Assembly (NCBI RefSeq): GCF_050003625.1
Contig: NC_134400.1
Coordinates: 194,879,918 to 194,943,917 of the forward strand
Length of the DNA stretch: 64,000 bases
Source of the DNA: Haematobia irritans
Lineage: Eukaryota; Arthropoda; Insecta; Diptera; Muscidae
Reading direction: 5' to 3'
A program made the translations under genes and the position numbers. Of the stretch, positions 23,813-36,167 are shown one piece after another. The notes under the pieces were generated by a model that searched no databases, was not told the origin of the DNA, and was given only the letters and a program-made list of their open reading frames with translations. The first letter of the stretch is position 1, and every line of letters starts with the position of its first letter.

Positions 23813-24055
23813 ACGGTTGCCACAGTTGGTAGAATTCTAACAAAAATTATGGAAATAAAAATTTGACAAAATTTTCTATAGAAATAAAATGTTGAGAAAA
23901 TTTTCATTGGAAACTAAATTTTGCTGAAATTTTCTTTGGAAGCTAAATTTTGAGAAAAAATTTCTATAGATTAAACATGTTTACAATATTTTCTTTGGAA
24001 ATTAAATTTTGCTGTAATTTTCTTTGGAAGCTATATTTTGACAAAGTTTTCTATA
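23813..24055 (-). mobile_element. Truncated hAT-like terminus with diverged 29-bp array
   Basis: It begins CACGGTTGCCACAGTTGG at 23813, the same terminus as the element ending at 45073. It then runs into about eight diverged repeat units (GAAATTAAATTTTGCTG, TTTTCTTTGGAA). No matching other end or target duplication was found. Confidence 0.55.
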
Positions 24056-24338
24056 CACCCAGAAAAAAGTGACCACTTCTTGAAGTTAAAACAAGTAAGG
24101 AAAGTCAAAAGTCGGGCGGGGCCGACTATATTATACCCTGCACCACTTTGTAGATCTAAATTTTCGATACCATATCACATCCGTCAAATGTGTTAGGGGC
24201 TATATATAAAGGTTTGTCCCAAATACATACATTTAAATATCACTCGATTTGGACAGAATTTGATAGACTTTTACAAAATCTATAGACTCAAAATTTAAGT
24301 TGGCTAATGCACTAGGGTGGAACACAATTTTAGTAAAA

Positions 24339-25476
24339 AAACAAGTATATACGGCCGTAAGATCGGCAAGGCCGAAGCTTATGTACCCTCCAACATGGAT
24401 TGCGTAGAAACTTCTTCTAAACACTGCCATCCACAATCGAATTATTTAAGTTGCGGTAACGCTTGCCGATTGTAATGTATCTTAAAACCTCTTAACACCA
24501 TCTTCTAAATTGTATGTAAGTCCATACATGGTATATATTAAATCAAAAAAGATCGATCCAATACGTATATAATTCAGTTTGACAAAGTAGACATAAAATT
24601 TTGACAAAATTTTCTACAGAAATAAAATTTTCTATAGAAATAAAATTTTCACAAAATTTTCTATAGAAATAAAAATTTTGACAAAATATTCTATAGAAAG
24701 AAAATTTTAACAAAAAAATTCTACAGAAATAAAATTTTAACAAAATTTTCTATAGAAATAAACTTTTGACAAAATTTTCTATAGAAATAAAATCTTGGTA
24801 GATTATTTGTGGCTCGAGTGGCAACCATGATTATGAACCGAATAAAATTTGAACAACATTTTCTATAGAAATAAATTTTTAAAATTTTCTTCTCTTTTAG
24901 GCTCCGCAAGCCAAATCTGGGGATCGGTTTATATGAGGGCTATATATAATTATGGACCGATGTGGACCAATTTTTGCATGGTTATTAGAGACCATATACC
25001 AACACCATGTACCAAATTTCACTCGGATCGGATGAAATTTGCTTCTCTTTTAGGCTCCGCAAGCCAAATCTGGGGATCGGTTTATATGGGGGCCATATAT
25101 AATTATGGACCGATGTGGACCAATTTTTGCATGGTTGTTAGAGACCATATACCAACACCATGTACCAAATTTCAGCCGGATCGGATTAAATATGCTTCAG
25201 TTAGAGGCTCCACAAGCCAAATCTGAAGGTCCCTTTATATGGGGGCTATACGTAAAAGTGGACCGATATGGCCCATTTTCAATACCATCTGACCTACATC
25301 GATAACAACTACTTGTGCCAAGTTTCAAGTCGATAGCTTGTTTCGTTCGGAAGTTAGCGTGATCTCAACAGACGGACGGACGGACATGCTTAGATCGACT
25401 CAGAATTTCACCACGACGCAGAATATATATACTTTATGGGGTCTTAGAGCAATATTTCGATGTGTTACAAACGGAA
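24339..25476 (+). mobile_element. Family B mini-me-like element nested in family D copy
   Basis: The head is ACAAGTATATACGGCCGTAA at 24341. The body is interrupted at 24585-24890 by a GAC-orientation 29-bp array with a hAT-like end inside it (GGCAACCATG near 24821-24830). The 153-bp units resume, and the element ends after GATGTGTTACAAACGGAA without its usual terminal box. It splits the family D sequence AACACAATTTTAGTAAAA / TTTTAAGGAAAC. Confidence 0.7.
24585..24890 (-). repeat. 29-bp array inside a family B element
   Basis: Units TTTTGACAAAATTTTC and TATAGAAATAAAA start directly after AATTCAGTTTGACAAA. That junction is shared with the copy at 57617. Confidence 0.8.
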
Positions 25477-26265
25477 TTTTAAGGAAACTTCGCAAAAGTT
25501 TATTTATGATTTATCGCTCGATATAAACGTATTAGAAGTTAAGGAAAATTAGAGTCATTTTTACAACTTTTCGACTAAGCAGTGGCGATTTAACAAGGAA
25601 AATGTTGGTATTTTGGCCATTTTTGTCGAAATCAGAAAACCATATATATGGGAGCTATATCTAAATCTGAACCGATTTCAATTAAATTTGGCACACATGA
25701 CTATATTACTAATTGTACTCCTAGTGCAAAATTTCAACCAAATTGGGCCAAAACTCTGGCTTTTAGGACCATATAAGTCCATATCGGGCAAAAGATATAT
25801 ATGGGAGCTATATATAAATCTGAACCGATTCCAATCAAATTTGGCACACATGACTATATTACTAATTGTACTCCCTGTGCAAAATTTCAACCAAATTGGG
25901 CCAAAACTCTGGCTTTTAGGACCATATTAGTCCATATCGGGCAAAAGATATATATGGGAGCTATATATAAATCTGAACCGATTCCAATCAAATGGCACAC
26001 TTGACTATACGACGAAGTGTTATGTTTGTACAAAATTTCAAGCAAATCGGTATAAAACTCTGGCAGCTGCGTCCATATTAGTGCATATCAGGCGAAAGAT
26101 ATATATGGGAGCTATATCTAAATCTGAACCGATTTCTTCCAAAATCTATTCTATTCTATTCTATTCTTTGGGTTCTATTCTGACCCAAATTAGGAACATG
26201 TGCCAAATTTGAAGGCGATTGGACTTAAATTGCGACCTAGACTTTGATCAGAAAAATGTGTTCAC

Positions 26266-26308
26266 AGACAGACGGACGGACGGACGGACGGACGGACAGG
26301 CGGACATG
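26266..26308 (+). repeat. GACGGACGGAC microsatellite within family D
   Basis: CAGACAGACGG followed by repeated ACGG units and AGGCGGACATGG. It is an expansion of the tract found unexpanded in the other copies. Confidence 0.85.
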
Positions 26309-26886
26309 GCTATATCGACTCAGGAGCCCACCCTGAGCATTTTTGCCAAATACACCATGTGACTATCTCGTCTCTTTCTGGGTGTTGCAAACATATGCAC
26401 TAACTTATAATACCCTGTTCCACAGTGTGGAGCAGGGTATAAAAAGTACGATATGTTTGACATTTATTAACGACAAAATTTTTAATCCACTAAACCATAA
26501 CACGTCAAACAGCAATTTCCGCTAATCTGTCTCAGTCAATTTGTTAGGTTCTTACTGGCAAGAATCAATCCGAAAATAAATCTTGAATTCCAAAACCAAA
26601 TCTAACTCCCTTGTTGTTCCTTCTTATTTCTCGGTTCATATTGTCATTGGGAACATATTCTTCTCGAATTCTTTTGGAGGTGCAAAGCCAACCGTCATCT
26701 GTGACTTTCTGCTCTTTGCATCATCCACCACTTCCCCCGTGCATCACCAGGAGCTATATCTTAATATGAACCGGTTTTTACCAAATTTAACATGCATAGT
26801 TCGAATAATAATCCTGCTATCTCAGTAAAAAACCTGAATGGGAGAATAATTTTGGCCTCCGTGGTCATATGGGTGTAAATCGGGCG

Positions 26887-27438
<552 letters not shown>

Positions 27439-27450
27439 GAGCTATATCTA

Positions 27451-27800
27451 GGTTAGGTTAGGTTAGGTTAGGTGGCAGCCGATGTATCAGGCTCACTTAG
27501 ACTATTCAGTCCATTGTGATACCATATTGGTGAACTTCTCTCTTATCACTGAGTGCAGCCCGATTCCATATTAAGCTCAATGACAAGGGACCTCCTTTTT
27601 ATAGCCGAGTCCGAACGGCGTTCCACATTGCAGTGAAACCACTTAGAGAAGCTTTGAAACCCTCAGAAATGTCACCAGCATTACTGAGGTGGGATAATCC
27701 ACCGCTGAAACACTTTTTGGTGTTCGGTCGAAGCAGGAATCGAACCCACGACCTTGTGTATGCAAGACGGGCATGCTAACCATTGCACCACGGTGGCTCC
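27451..27800 (-). mobile_element. tRNA-derived SINE, 350 bp, full length
   Basis: On the minus strand it starts in a tRNA-like head with an A-box-like GTGGTGCAATGGTTAGC and a near-perfect B box GGTTCGATTCC. The body contains GTGGATTATCCCACCTCAG and GGAACGCCGTTCGGACTC. It ends in GGCTGCC and a CCTAACCTAACCTAACC tail. It is flanked by CTATATCTA / CTAAATCTA (8 of 9 identical), the likely target duplication. Confidence 0.85.
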
Positions 27801-28482
27801 CTAAATCTAAATCTGAACCAATTTCAACCAAATTTGGCACACTTAACGATACTATTAAACGTACTCCTTATGCCAAATTTGAAGCAAATCAGAGCAAAAC
27901 TCTGGCTTTTGTTGCCCATATAAGTTCAAATCGGACGAAAGATATATATGAGAGCTATATCAAAATCTGAACTGATTTGAACCACGCTTAACGATACCAT
28001 TAAACGTACACCTTGTGCAAAATTTGAAGCAAATCAGGGCAAACCTCGGTCTTTTGAGGCCATATTAGTCGAAATCGGACGAAAAATATATATGGGAGCT
28101 ATATCTAAATCTGAACCGATTTGGCTGATATTTTGCATATCTTACGAAAGCCCCAAAATATTTGGCTGCCCGAAATTTTGATAAAATACGTTGAAAACTA
28201 CGACAATTCAAAATCAATAGCGATTGTCTTTGAGCCAATGTAAAACTCTGTGCCAAATTTGAGGACGATCGGACTTAAACTGCGAGCTATACTTTGTACA
28301 CAAAATTACATATACAGATAGACGGACAGACAGACAGACGGACATCGCTAAATCGACTCAGAATTTAATTCTAAGACGATCGGTATACTAAACGATGGGT
28401 CTCAGACGTTTCCTTCTTGGCGTTACATACAAATGCACAAACTTATTATACCCTGTACCACAGTAGTGGTGAAGGGTATCAA

Positions 28483-28701
28483 AAGTGCACAAAATCGAAT
28501 TTGGAGAAAAAAAGAGTATCATAGGAAACGAACGGCATCCAATCTAGCAAAATCCAGAAATTACTTTTCATCTCTCATCGAGTACTTTCGGCTGGGATAA
28601 GTGAATTATGTGTTGTGTTGTGTAATAAACGTGGCTTTAATGGTCAATAATAATTAATAAACATATTAGCGAGCAGAGATCTGTAACGAGTATGATCAAG
28701 T
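28483..28701. other. Short unique stretch
   Basis: Between the family D element and a hAT-type MITE. No feature recognised. Confidence 0.3.
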
Positions 28702-29462
28702 CATAGACCTTATAATACATAGATGATCCACAATTCTCTTTAAAAAAAATGTGTCAGTTCCAAAAATTATGGCCTGTTCCTGTATATCGAACGAAAGCTT
28801 TCTTTCGTATTCCAAACGAAAGAAAATTGATTTTTGTTCTTTTATTTCGAAAGGCAAGTCACTTGATATTTTGTTGTCGAGTAATAAACGAACATATACA
28901 ATAAGTGTCAAGAAAAAAGTAAAAGCATTGTTAACATTTGAATGAATTCTCAGGCCAAAAATTTAAAAATACTCATTTTTAATAATCAATGTATTCTCAT
29001 ACAAACGAATCGAACTTTCAAAAATAGAAAAACCCAAATTCATTCGAATTCGAGTTACTGCCTTTCTTTCGAACTGGTTTTCGTTCGATATACAGGAACA
29101 GGGCATTAATTTTCTGGCATTTCGTTTTGATTTTTTCGTACAGAGTCAGTCCCAAACATTAATTTTTGCGCATTTGCTTTTGTGTTGTTCGTAAAGAGCA
29201 ATGCCGCTATAAATTAAATTTCGTATTTTCGCGGTTTTGGTCACAATTTTTTGTTCAAATATGAACTTTTAATATATTAATTTATTTATAAATCCTCTGT
29301 TGCATCATAAACGTTCTAATTTTGTGTAAAATTGGCAAACTACAAAAAGGAAAACGAAAGAGATTGTAAGCGTGCTCTTATTTTTCTCGTTTATATTTAA
29401 TCTTCGGAACTGTCAAACATAGTTTGACAACCATGGCTCATCTATGTATTATAAGGTCTATG
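28702..29462. mobile_element. 761-bp TIR element with 8-bp target duplication
   Basis: The termini share a 25-bp inverted repeat beginning CATAGACCTTATAATACA. The flanks GATCAAGT (28694-28701 and 29463-29470) are identical. A second inverted pair, CCTGTTCCTGTATATCG, lies inside (about 28773 and 29102), suggesting a nested or composite element. No transposase is present. The 8-bp duplication fits hAT-type insertion. Confidence 0.8.
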
Positions 29463-29682
29463 GATCAAGTCTACTCAATCATCTCTTAAAAAAAAAAATA
29501 ACGAATACAATCACTCATGAGCATAGAAAAAACGAGTTCGTTCGACCCGCTCAAACTACAACAAAAATGTTGTGATTTCAAAATGTATTGATTGAAGAAC
29601 TTTGTTACAATCAAACAAATCATACGCTTGTTTGGTTAGGAGGTTGTGAATGATTATACCGAACGGGACCCTCAATTTCAGT
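29463..29682. other. Unique stretch between two TIR elements
   Basis: No gene or repeat recognised. Confidence 0.3.
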
Positions 29683-30040
29683 CAAAGATTATAAATTGTA
29701 GGAAGATAGGAAATTAGTTACTGAGGAGATCGAACCATTTACCAGATTAGTTTAATACTCGAACCAAACGCATATACGACAAATATTGGCATAGCATTAA
29801 TATGCAAATAAAAAGAAATTAAGTGCACGAAATAAATTTCCATAAAGGGGAAAATGTATTTTTTTTTTGTTGTTGCCTAAAATTTAACATTGTTTCACTA
29901 AGAAAATTAAATTTTTCATTTAAAAAATAAAAACGAAAAACAACTAAAAGATTACAAACATGTATTAAACTAATCTGGTAAATGCAACATTTGGTATGAC
30001 GCAAGCCAATTTCCTATCTTCCTCAAATCTATAATCTTTG
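29683..30040. mobile_element. hAT-type MITE, copy 1 (358 bp)
   Basis: The termini CAAAGATTATAAA and TTTATAATCTTTG-like ends are inverted, followed by GTAGGAAGATAGGAAATT / AATTTCCTATCTTCC. The flanks are a perfect 8-bp duplication ATTTCAGT (29675-29682, 30041-30048). No coding capacity. Confidence 0.85.
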
Positions 30041-30835
30041 ATTTCAGTGAACATGATTGGTATGATTTTTCTTTGATTTGATTTGATCAACATAGAAATG
30101 AACGAGCCTGAATAAATTCAAGCAAGATAAATTTCAATAAATTAGCACAGATTTGGAAAACAAAAAGCCTTTTATTTCATTTGGTTTTATGACTTAATTC
30201 TATGATAAGGAACTTCGTGAAATTAAATACACACAATTTTTTTTTTTTTTTTTTTTGATTCAATCACGAATATCATAGTATCAATCATTATTTTAATTGG
30301 ACATTAAAAAAATACTTGATTAGAGAATTAATTGATTTCATTAACAAATTTCAACTAATTTTTAAATTAAAACTTTAATTGATGTTGATTGTTTGAAATA
30401 AATTTTTAGTTAGAAATAAAAAAAAATCCATCACCTTTTTTATTGACTTCCGAGTTTGATTAGCAAGTTAAATGTATCAATTAATATTTTAATTAAACAT
30501 TTTAAAATTTTTCAATCATTGACTTAATGCTTCTATCTTGATTAAAAAGTTAATCGTATCAATTAATTTATTAATTGAAAATTTTTTTCAACTTCAATCA
30601 ACTTTTTAATTGGAAATATTTTGGTGATAGTTTTTCCTGTTTGTACAAGTGTAAAAAATAAATACATTTTTATGCAGGTGGATTTTACGATTTTAGGTAT
30701 TAAAATATTTATAATATAAAGAATTCAAAAACATTATGCTTTCAGCATATTCGTCCATTTTAAACAAAAACTAACAGGTGTTTCTTAGTTGTTTTTAGTT
30801 TACGTGAAACCGAGTTGTATGAATGCAAAGACAAT
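30041..30835. other. AT-rich unique stretch
   Basis: Many TTAATTGA/TCAATTAA-like words near 30270-30620 (AATTAATTGATTTC, ATCAATTAATTTATTAATTG). No gene, RNA or transposon end is recognised. Confidence 0.35.
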
Positions 30836-31044
30836 AAACTTGAGGAAGATAGGAAATTGGCTTGCGTCATACCAAATGTTGCATTTACCACGTTAGTTCA
30901 ATAAATGTTTGTAATTTTTTAGTTGTTTTTCGTTTTTATTTTTTTAAATAAAAATTTAATTTTCTTAATGAAACAATGTTAAATTTTAGGCAACAACAAA
31001 AAAATTACATTTTCCCCTTTATGGAAATTTATCTATAATCTTTG
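30836..31044. mobile_element. Internally deleted hAT-type MITE of the same family
   Basis: It starts CAAAGACAATAAACTTGAGG and ends CTATAATCTTTG. It carries half of the family in reverse orientation relative to the other two copies. The flanking 8-mers (TATGAATG, CGTTGAAC) do not match, so it is deleted or rearranged. Confidence 0.6.
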
Positions 31045-32202
31045 CGTTGAACAAACAAATGTCCCGAACAAACTCGATTGAAAACAAAAGTTCACTCTCG
31101 TTCATTCAATTCCAAACAGCGTGTTTGATCATCCAAATGAATCGAACCAGTGATTCGAACTGAGTGTTTGATCGAGATCAATACATCATCGTTCACTCTC
31201 GCTCATCGAACCAAACAAAAGCATAAACATAAATCGAGTCACTGAGCGAGTGCGATTGAAAAAAGATGTTGCGCGAGTTACATCTTCTCTGTTCTCTGTT
31301 AGCGATATAGGTGAGATTTATTTATCTGAATCATAACTCGGTAGGAAAATCATTGGTGTTTTACAAAAAGTTTTTTATTTCAATTCATTAAGGGAAAAAT
31401 TTCCAAAAAAAAAACATTTGTTTTTTAGGGGTAATTTATTTATTACCCCTAAATATCACCTCAAACCTGAAAAATATCCTAGTCTGGCAACACTGTTGTT
31501 TACCCCAATAAATGATAGGGTTTTTCATTTATGGTTTGTGGATCCTTGAAATTTAACACTGAACGGTCACTGCCCTAACTCACCCGAGAATTAAACCATC
31601 TTATACACACTCTTTTTTCCCTAAATATCCAAATGCATCGCTTTGTTTAAATTTGTCACCAGAACAAATACCAACCTCCCTTCATTTAGGACATAGTCCA
31701 ACGACTACAAAAACTTTTTCATGAATGAAATCATAAGAAATACAAAAAGAGTCCCACAAAACCATAAAGACTTTTAAACTTTTTTTTTTTTTTCAACTAA
31801 AAAAAACAACAAAAAACCAAAACAATGAACCGGTAATCGGCCGCCAACACTCTTTACACGTAGCAGGAAGGTAAATATTCCTTAAATTGGGGTAGAACAA
31901 CAACCCTAACCCAGACGACATGCAACAAACTTTAACTGTTGTTATCATCAATGATGAGAAAATTCCCAGATGCCTTGGCATGGTAAGGGCTGCGTGATAT
32001 GAAGACACAGCAATGAACAGTGCTGCCGCTACTACTTCAATCGAAGTATTTTGCTTCATTTTCACAAAATTTACTTCGTCACTCCTTCTTCCAAAAATCT
32101 GCTTCACTTTTTGTTCTGCTTCAAATTTTACAAATTTTCCCCATATTACCTAAATGTTTTTCCTTTAATTACGATGAACATAGCTGTTTTAATCATTGAA
32201 TT
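31045..32202. other. Unique stretch, no gene recognised
   Basis: Mixed-complexity sequence. GTTCACTCTCGTTCATTC-like words repeat near 31089-31190. I see no supported exon or RNA. Confidence 0.35.
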
Positions 32203-33060
32203 ATTAACCGATGTGGACCAATTTTTGTTGTTAGAGACCATATACTTACGTCATGTACCAAATTTCAGCCGGATCGGATGAAATTTGGTTCTCTTAGAGG
32301 CTCCGCAAGCCAAATCGGGGGATCAGTTTATAAGGGGGCTATATATAATTATGGACCGATGTGGACCAATTTTTGCATGGTTGTTAGAGATCATATGCTG
32401 AAATTTGCTTCTCTTAGAGTCCCCGCCAAGCCAAATTTGGGGGGTCCGTTTATATGGGGGCTACACGTAAAAGAGCACCGATATGGGCCATTTGCAATAC
32501 CATCCGACCTACATCAATAACAACTACTTGTTTGTGCCAAGTTTCAAGTCGATATCTTCTTTCGTTCGGAAGTTAGCGAAGTTAGAATTTCACCACGACC
32601 CAGGTTAGGTTAGGTTAGGTTATGTGGCAGCCCGATGTATCAGGCCCACTTAGACTATTCAGTCCATTGTGATACCACAGTGGTGAACTTCTCTCTTATC
32701 ACTGAGTGCTGCCCGATTCCATGTTAAGCTCAATGACAAGGGACCTCCTTTTTATAGCCGAGTCCGAACGGCGTTCCACATTCCAGTGAAACCACTTAGA
32801 GAAGCTTTGAAACCCTCAGAAATGTCACCTGCATTACTGAGGTGGGATAATCCACCGCTGAAAAACTTTTTGGTGTTCGGTCGTAGCAGGAATCGAACCC
32901 ACGACCTTATGTATGCAAGGCGGGCATGCTAACCATTGCACCACGGTGGCTCTCACGACCCAGAATATATATACTTTATGGGGTCTTAGAACAATATTTC
33001 GATGTGTTACAAACGGAATGACAAAGTTAATATACCCCCATCCTATGGTGGAGGGTATAA
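32203..33060 (+). mobile_element. Family B element, 5'-truncated, interrupted by SINE
   Basis: The body begins at AACCGATGTGGACCAATTTT, carries one full and one shortened 153-bp-type unit, and ends CCTATGGTGGAGGGTATA. It lacks the GACGGAC tract (deletion at GTTAGCGAAGTTAG). Confidence 0.7.
32604..32953 (-). mobile_element. tRNA-derived SINE, second full-length copy (350 bp)
   Basis: Same family and same length as 27451-27800, with the same orientation, tRNA-like head and CCTAACCTAACC tail. It is flanked by a perfect 10-bp target duplication CACGACCCAG (32594-32603 and 32954-32963), which also shows the empty family B site. Confidence 0.9.
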
Positions 33061-33425
33061 CAAAAAGAAATCTATTGTCTTGTTTTCAAAAATGTATGCT
33101 ACTTCAACTTTATTCAATCTACTCCACTTTTTTCCAAAATCTACTTCACTCAATTTTTCACTAGCGGCAGCACTGGCAATGAAGCATACGTGAGGACGAA
33201 ATACGAGTACTGGGGAACAAAAACAAATGTTCTCTTCTTTTTTGTGTGACTGTGTTGAGATGTTTGAGAAAATAGGCAGACAAAAATTCTATGTAGGAGA
33301 GCCTTTTGGGTGGATACACTCTCAGTAGAGATGTTGAGCATGCCGGTTTGGTACTTTTTGTTTTGCCTAAAACAATAGAGATATAGAAAAATGTCGCACA
33401 CATTCTATAAGAATCGGTTTTGATT
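33061..33425. other. Unique stretch
   Basis: No gene or repeat recognised between the family B tail and the next MITE. Confidence 0.3.
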
Positions 33426-33433
33426 GTCTGAGC

Positions 33434-33790
33434 CAAAGACAATAAATTGTAGGAAGATAGGAAATTGGCTACTGAGGAGATCAAACCATTTACCGTGTCA
33501 GTTTCATACTCGAACCAAACGCGTATACGACAAGTATTGACATAGCATTAAAATGCAAATAAAAAAAAATTAAGTGCACGAAATAAATTTCCTTAAACGG
33601 GAAAGTGTAATTTTTTTGTTGTTGCCTAAAATTTAACATTATTTCATTAACAAAATTAAGTTTTTCATTTAAAATATAAAAACGAAAAACAAATAAAAAA
33701 ATTACAAACATGTATGGAACTAACATGGTAAATGCAACATTTGGTATGACGCAAGCCAATTTCCTATCTTCCTCAAGTTTATTGTCTTTG
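33434..33790. mobile_element. hAT-type MITE, copy 2 (357 bp)
   Basis: Inverted termini of CAAAGACAATAAA, then GGAAGATAGGAAATTGGCT. A perfect 8-bp target duplication GTCTGAGC lies at 33426-33433 and 33791-33798. Same family as 29683-30040 and the same internal order. Confidence 0.87.
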
Positions 33791-33802
33791 GTCTGAGCAA
33801 TG

Positions 33803-33890
33803 TTAGGTTAATTGGCAGCCCGATATATCAGGCTCGCTTAGACTATTCAGTCCATTGTGATACCACATTGGTGAACTTCTCTCTTCTGTC
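33803..33890 (-). mobile_element. SINE 3'-end fragment
   Basis: GTTAGGTTAATTGGCAGCC followed by GACTATTCAGTCCATTGTG matches the tail end of the 350-bp SINE; the tRNA head is absent. Confidence 0.75.
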
Positions 33891-33984
33891 TGAGCAAACA
33901 AAACCTGAAAATTAAATGTCTCTGAAACGAAAAATATAATTTTTTAAAGAAGACATGCCCAAAAATAAAATCCCGTCGTCAATT

Positions 33985-34135
33985 GTGACTTTTATAACAA
34001 TAACAACAAAAGGAATCATATTATAAATATACGAAAAATAAATATAATTATTTTGAAATGAATTAAGTTATTAACAATTTGATTAATTTTTTTTTCATTT
34101 CATTTCATTGCAGGCATATTAATCATTTCCATCCA
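33985..34135. repeat. Copy of the LDLa-gene downstream flank
   Basis: CAATTGTGACTTTTATAACA to CATTTCCATCCAGC parallels 23640-23812. It may be a dispersed AT-rich element or a local duplication. Confidence 0.5.
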
Positions 34136-34911
34136 GCTCAACAAAGAGAGCTACCTCAGCTGACTGAGTATAGATTGAAAAAGATATTGTTAGATTGGTT
34201 GTGTTTGTGTGTTTTGCTTCTGTTATGCTGGCGTGAAGAATACAGTTTGAGAGTCATAAATAGAGCATTTATAGGGAGAAGAGAATGAGCTTAAGCAATG
34301 ACATACGGTTGTAATTTGTATGGTAATGTATATGGTTGCGGGGTGTGTGGTGGGACTTGGAAGTTTTAGGTGATAAAATGATCAACTACAATAATTGACA
34401 CAATACAATTGTAACATAATATGTATTTACACTGAAAGAAAAGTTTTCTTTTCTGACAAACAAAGTTTTAGACAAGCAAAGTTTTCTTTTGACGGAGGAA
34501 GAATTGTCTTTAGCCCTAAACAGCTTATCTACGTCTTAGAGACGTGTGCTTTTTTTAGTTTTTCGCTCTCCCTCATGAAAATGAGTACCGATAATGTGAT
34601 TTTTTTGTTGTATAATAAATAAAAGTTTAGCCAAATACGTGTTTAAATGATAAGGATTTGTATATAGAATACTTACACCGGTAAGTACAAAAATTTAAAA
34701 CATTCAAAAATGTTGTCCACGTCATGACAAACTGATGATACGTCCCACAGACGTATGTTTAGCTTCTCCGTGACTTTCAGTAGGATAAGCTTTCTAGGGT
34801 TAAAGGCAAATAACATAAAAACAATTAGAGGCAATCATTGAATCGCATATCATACATTTTGGATTTTCGTAGCCTAAAAGAAAATACTTTAGAAGAAAGG
34901 GAAATTTCGTT
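34136..34911. other. Unique stretch with a small hairpin
   Basis: No gene recognised. ATACGTC-CCACA-GACGTAT near 34737-34755 forms a perfect 7-bp hairpin. ACACTGAAAGAAAAG at about 34430 resembles the terminus of the element at 62226. Confidence 0.35.
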
Positions 34912-34913
34912 TA

Positions 34914-36161
34914 AAGGGTGATACGGTTAAAATTTGGTCAATATAAACTTGACGTATTTCTTTCAATTTTGCATTTAAAAAACCTGAACACCCCTCATTT
35001 TGAAGGTGTGTGTGTGTAGAATGTTGCTCCTATTTTGATTTTAGAATTCACTCTTCAGTTGTCAAAATGCCGTCCAAGCAAGAAGAGCAACGTATCAAAA
35101 TTTTGCTCGCGCATCGCGAAAATCCGAGCTACTCGCTCGCAAAGCTGGCAAAATCGCTAAAAGTTGCAAATCAACCGTTACAAATGTAATTAAAGTGTTT
35201 GGGGAACGTTTGTCGACAGCCAGGAAGTCTGGATCGGGGGGAAATCGAAAACCGCAAGCCGCTGAGACGACAAAGAGAGTTGCCGGTAGTTTCAAGCGAA
35301 ACCCTAACCTCTCTCTCCGAGATGCCGCAAATAAGCTGGATGTATCGTCTACAACCGTGCATCGAGCCAAAAAACGAGCCGGACTATCGACTTACAAGAA
35401 GGTAGTGACTCCAAATCGCGATGATAAACAAAATACGACGGCCAAAGCGCGATCCCGGAGGCTGTATACGACGATGCTGACGAAGTTTGACTACAAGCAG
35501 CTTCCGGGACAGGAGTTTTATACGGCAAAAGGAAGGGGAAAGGTAGCAGATATTTTCAAGCACATAAAACTGCCAAAGTTCGCAAAGAAATATCTGGTTT
35601 GGCAAGCCATCTGTACCTGTGGCCTGAAAAGCAGCATTTTCATTGCTTCCGGGACTGTCAACCAAGAAATTTACGTGAAAGAGTGTTTGAATAAACGTCT
35701 GCTGCCTTTCCTGAAGAAACACGGTTGTTCCGTACTGTTTTGTCCGGATTTGGCATCTTGCCATTACGGTAAAAAGGCCATGGAGTGGTACGCCGCCAAC
35801 AACGTGCAGGTGGTTCCCAAGGACAAGAACCCTCCCAACACGCCAGAGCTCCGCCCAATTGAGAAATACTGGGCGGATCCTAAAGAAGACCAAAAAACTG
35901 CTAAGGACGAGCAGCAGTTCAAGGCAAACTGGCTTTCTGCGGCGAAGAAGGTGGACAAGGTGGCTGTACAAAATCTGATGGCAGGTGTCAAGCGTGAGGC
36001 CCGGCAATTCGGATTTGGAAAAGCGAAAGCCTAACTGAATATTTTTCCTGAATTTTATACTAATTGAACTTGAAAAAGAAATTTAAATTTATTTTTTAAA
36101 TAAACGATTTCACCGATTTACACGAGTTTTCCCTTGACCACATTTTGACCGTATCACCCTT
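34914..36161 (+). mobile_element. Tc1/mariner-superfamily element, DD37E type
   Basis: Inverted termini AAGGGTGATACGG and CCGTATCACCCTT, with TA at both outer edges (34912-34913, 36162-36163). The full structure is present and encloses one transposase pseudogene. The next bases to the right lead into a SINE fragment. Confidence 0.88.
35067..36034 (+). pseudogene. Tc1-like transposase (DD37E), broken
   Basis: The reading starts MPSKQEEQRIKILLAHRENP with an N-terminal helix-turn-helix. It loses frame near 35170 (GTTGCAAATCAACC lacks one base) and continues in the next frame from about 35172 to TAA at 36032-36034. A second helix-turn-helix reads LSLRDAANKLDVSSTTVHRA. Of the catalytic triad, the second Asp (CPDLASCHYG) and the Glu (TPELRPIEKYW) are visible, with 37 residues between them. 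The first Asp motif (D-E-T/S) is missing: FDY runs straight into KQLPGQEF, consistent with an in-frame deletion. Sequence after EKYW is also disturbed. It is therefore not an active cut-and-paste transposase. Confidence 0.88.
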
Positions 36162-36167
36162 TATATA

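Larger units (their letters stand above)
24092..26440 (+). mobile_element. Mini-me-like element (family D), split by a family B element
   Basis: The head is ACAAGTAAGGAAAGTC, GTCGGGCGGGGCCGAC, TATACCCTGCACCA. The body resumes after 25476 (TTTTAAGGAAACTTCGC) and ends CACAGTGTGGAGCAGGGTATA. Internal units TATATGGGAGCTATAT start at 25646, 25799 and 25952 (153-bp period). The GACGGAC tract at 26266-26308 is expanded to six or more units. Confidence 0.75.

Noticed and set aside
34728..34760. CTGATGA followed by a perfect hairpin, resembling a second type of hammerhead
   Set aside because: The hairpin is followed by TGTTTAGC and not GAAA, and no complementary stem I or cleavage triplet is present.
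35095..36007. Long frames on the minus strand across the DD37E transposase
   Set aside because: They are antisense shadows of the transposase coding sequence with no family resemblance.
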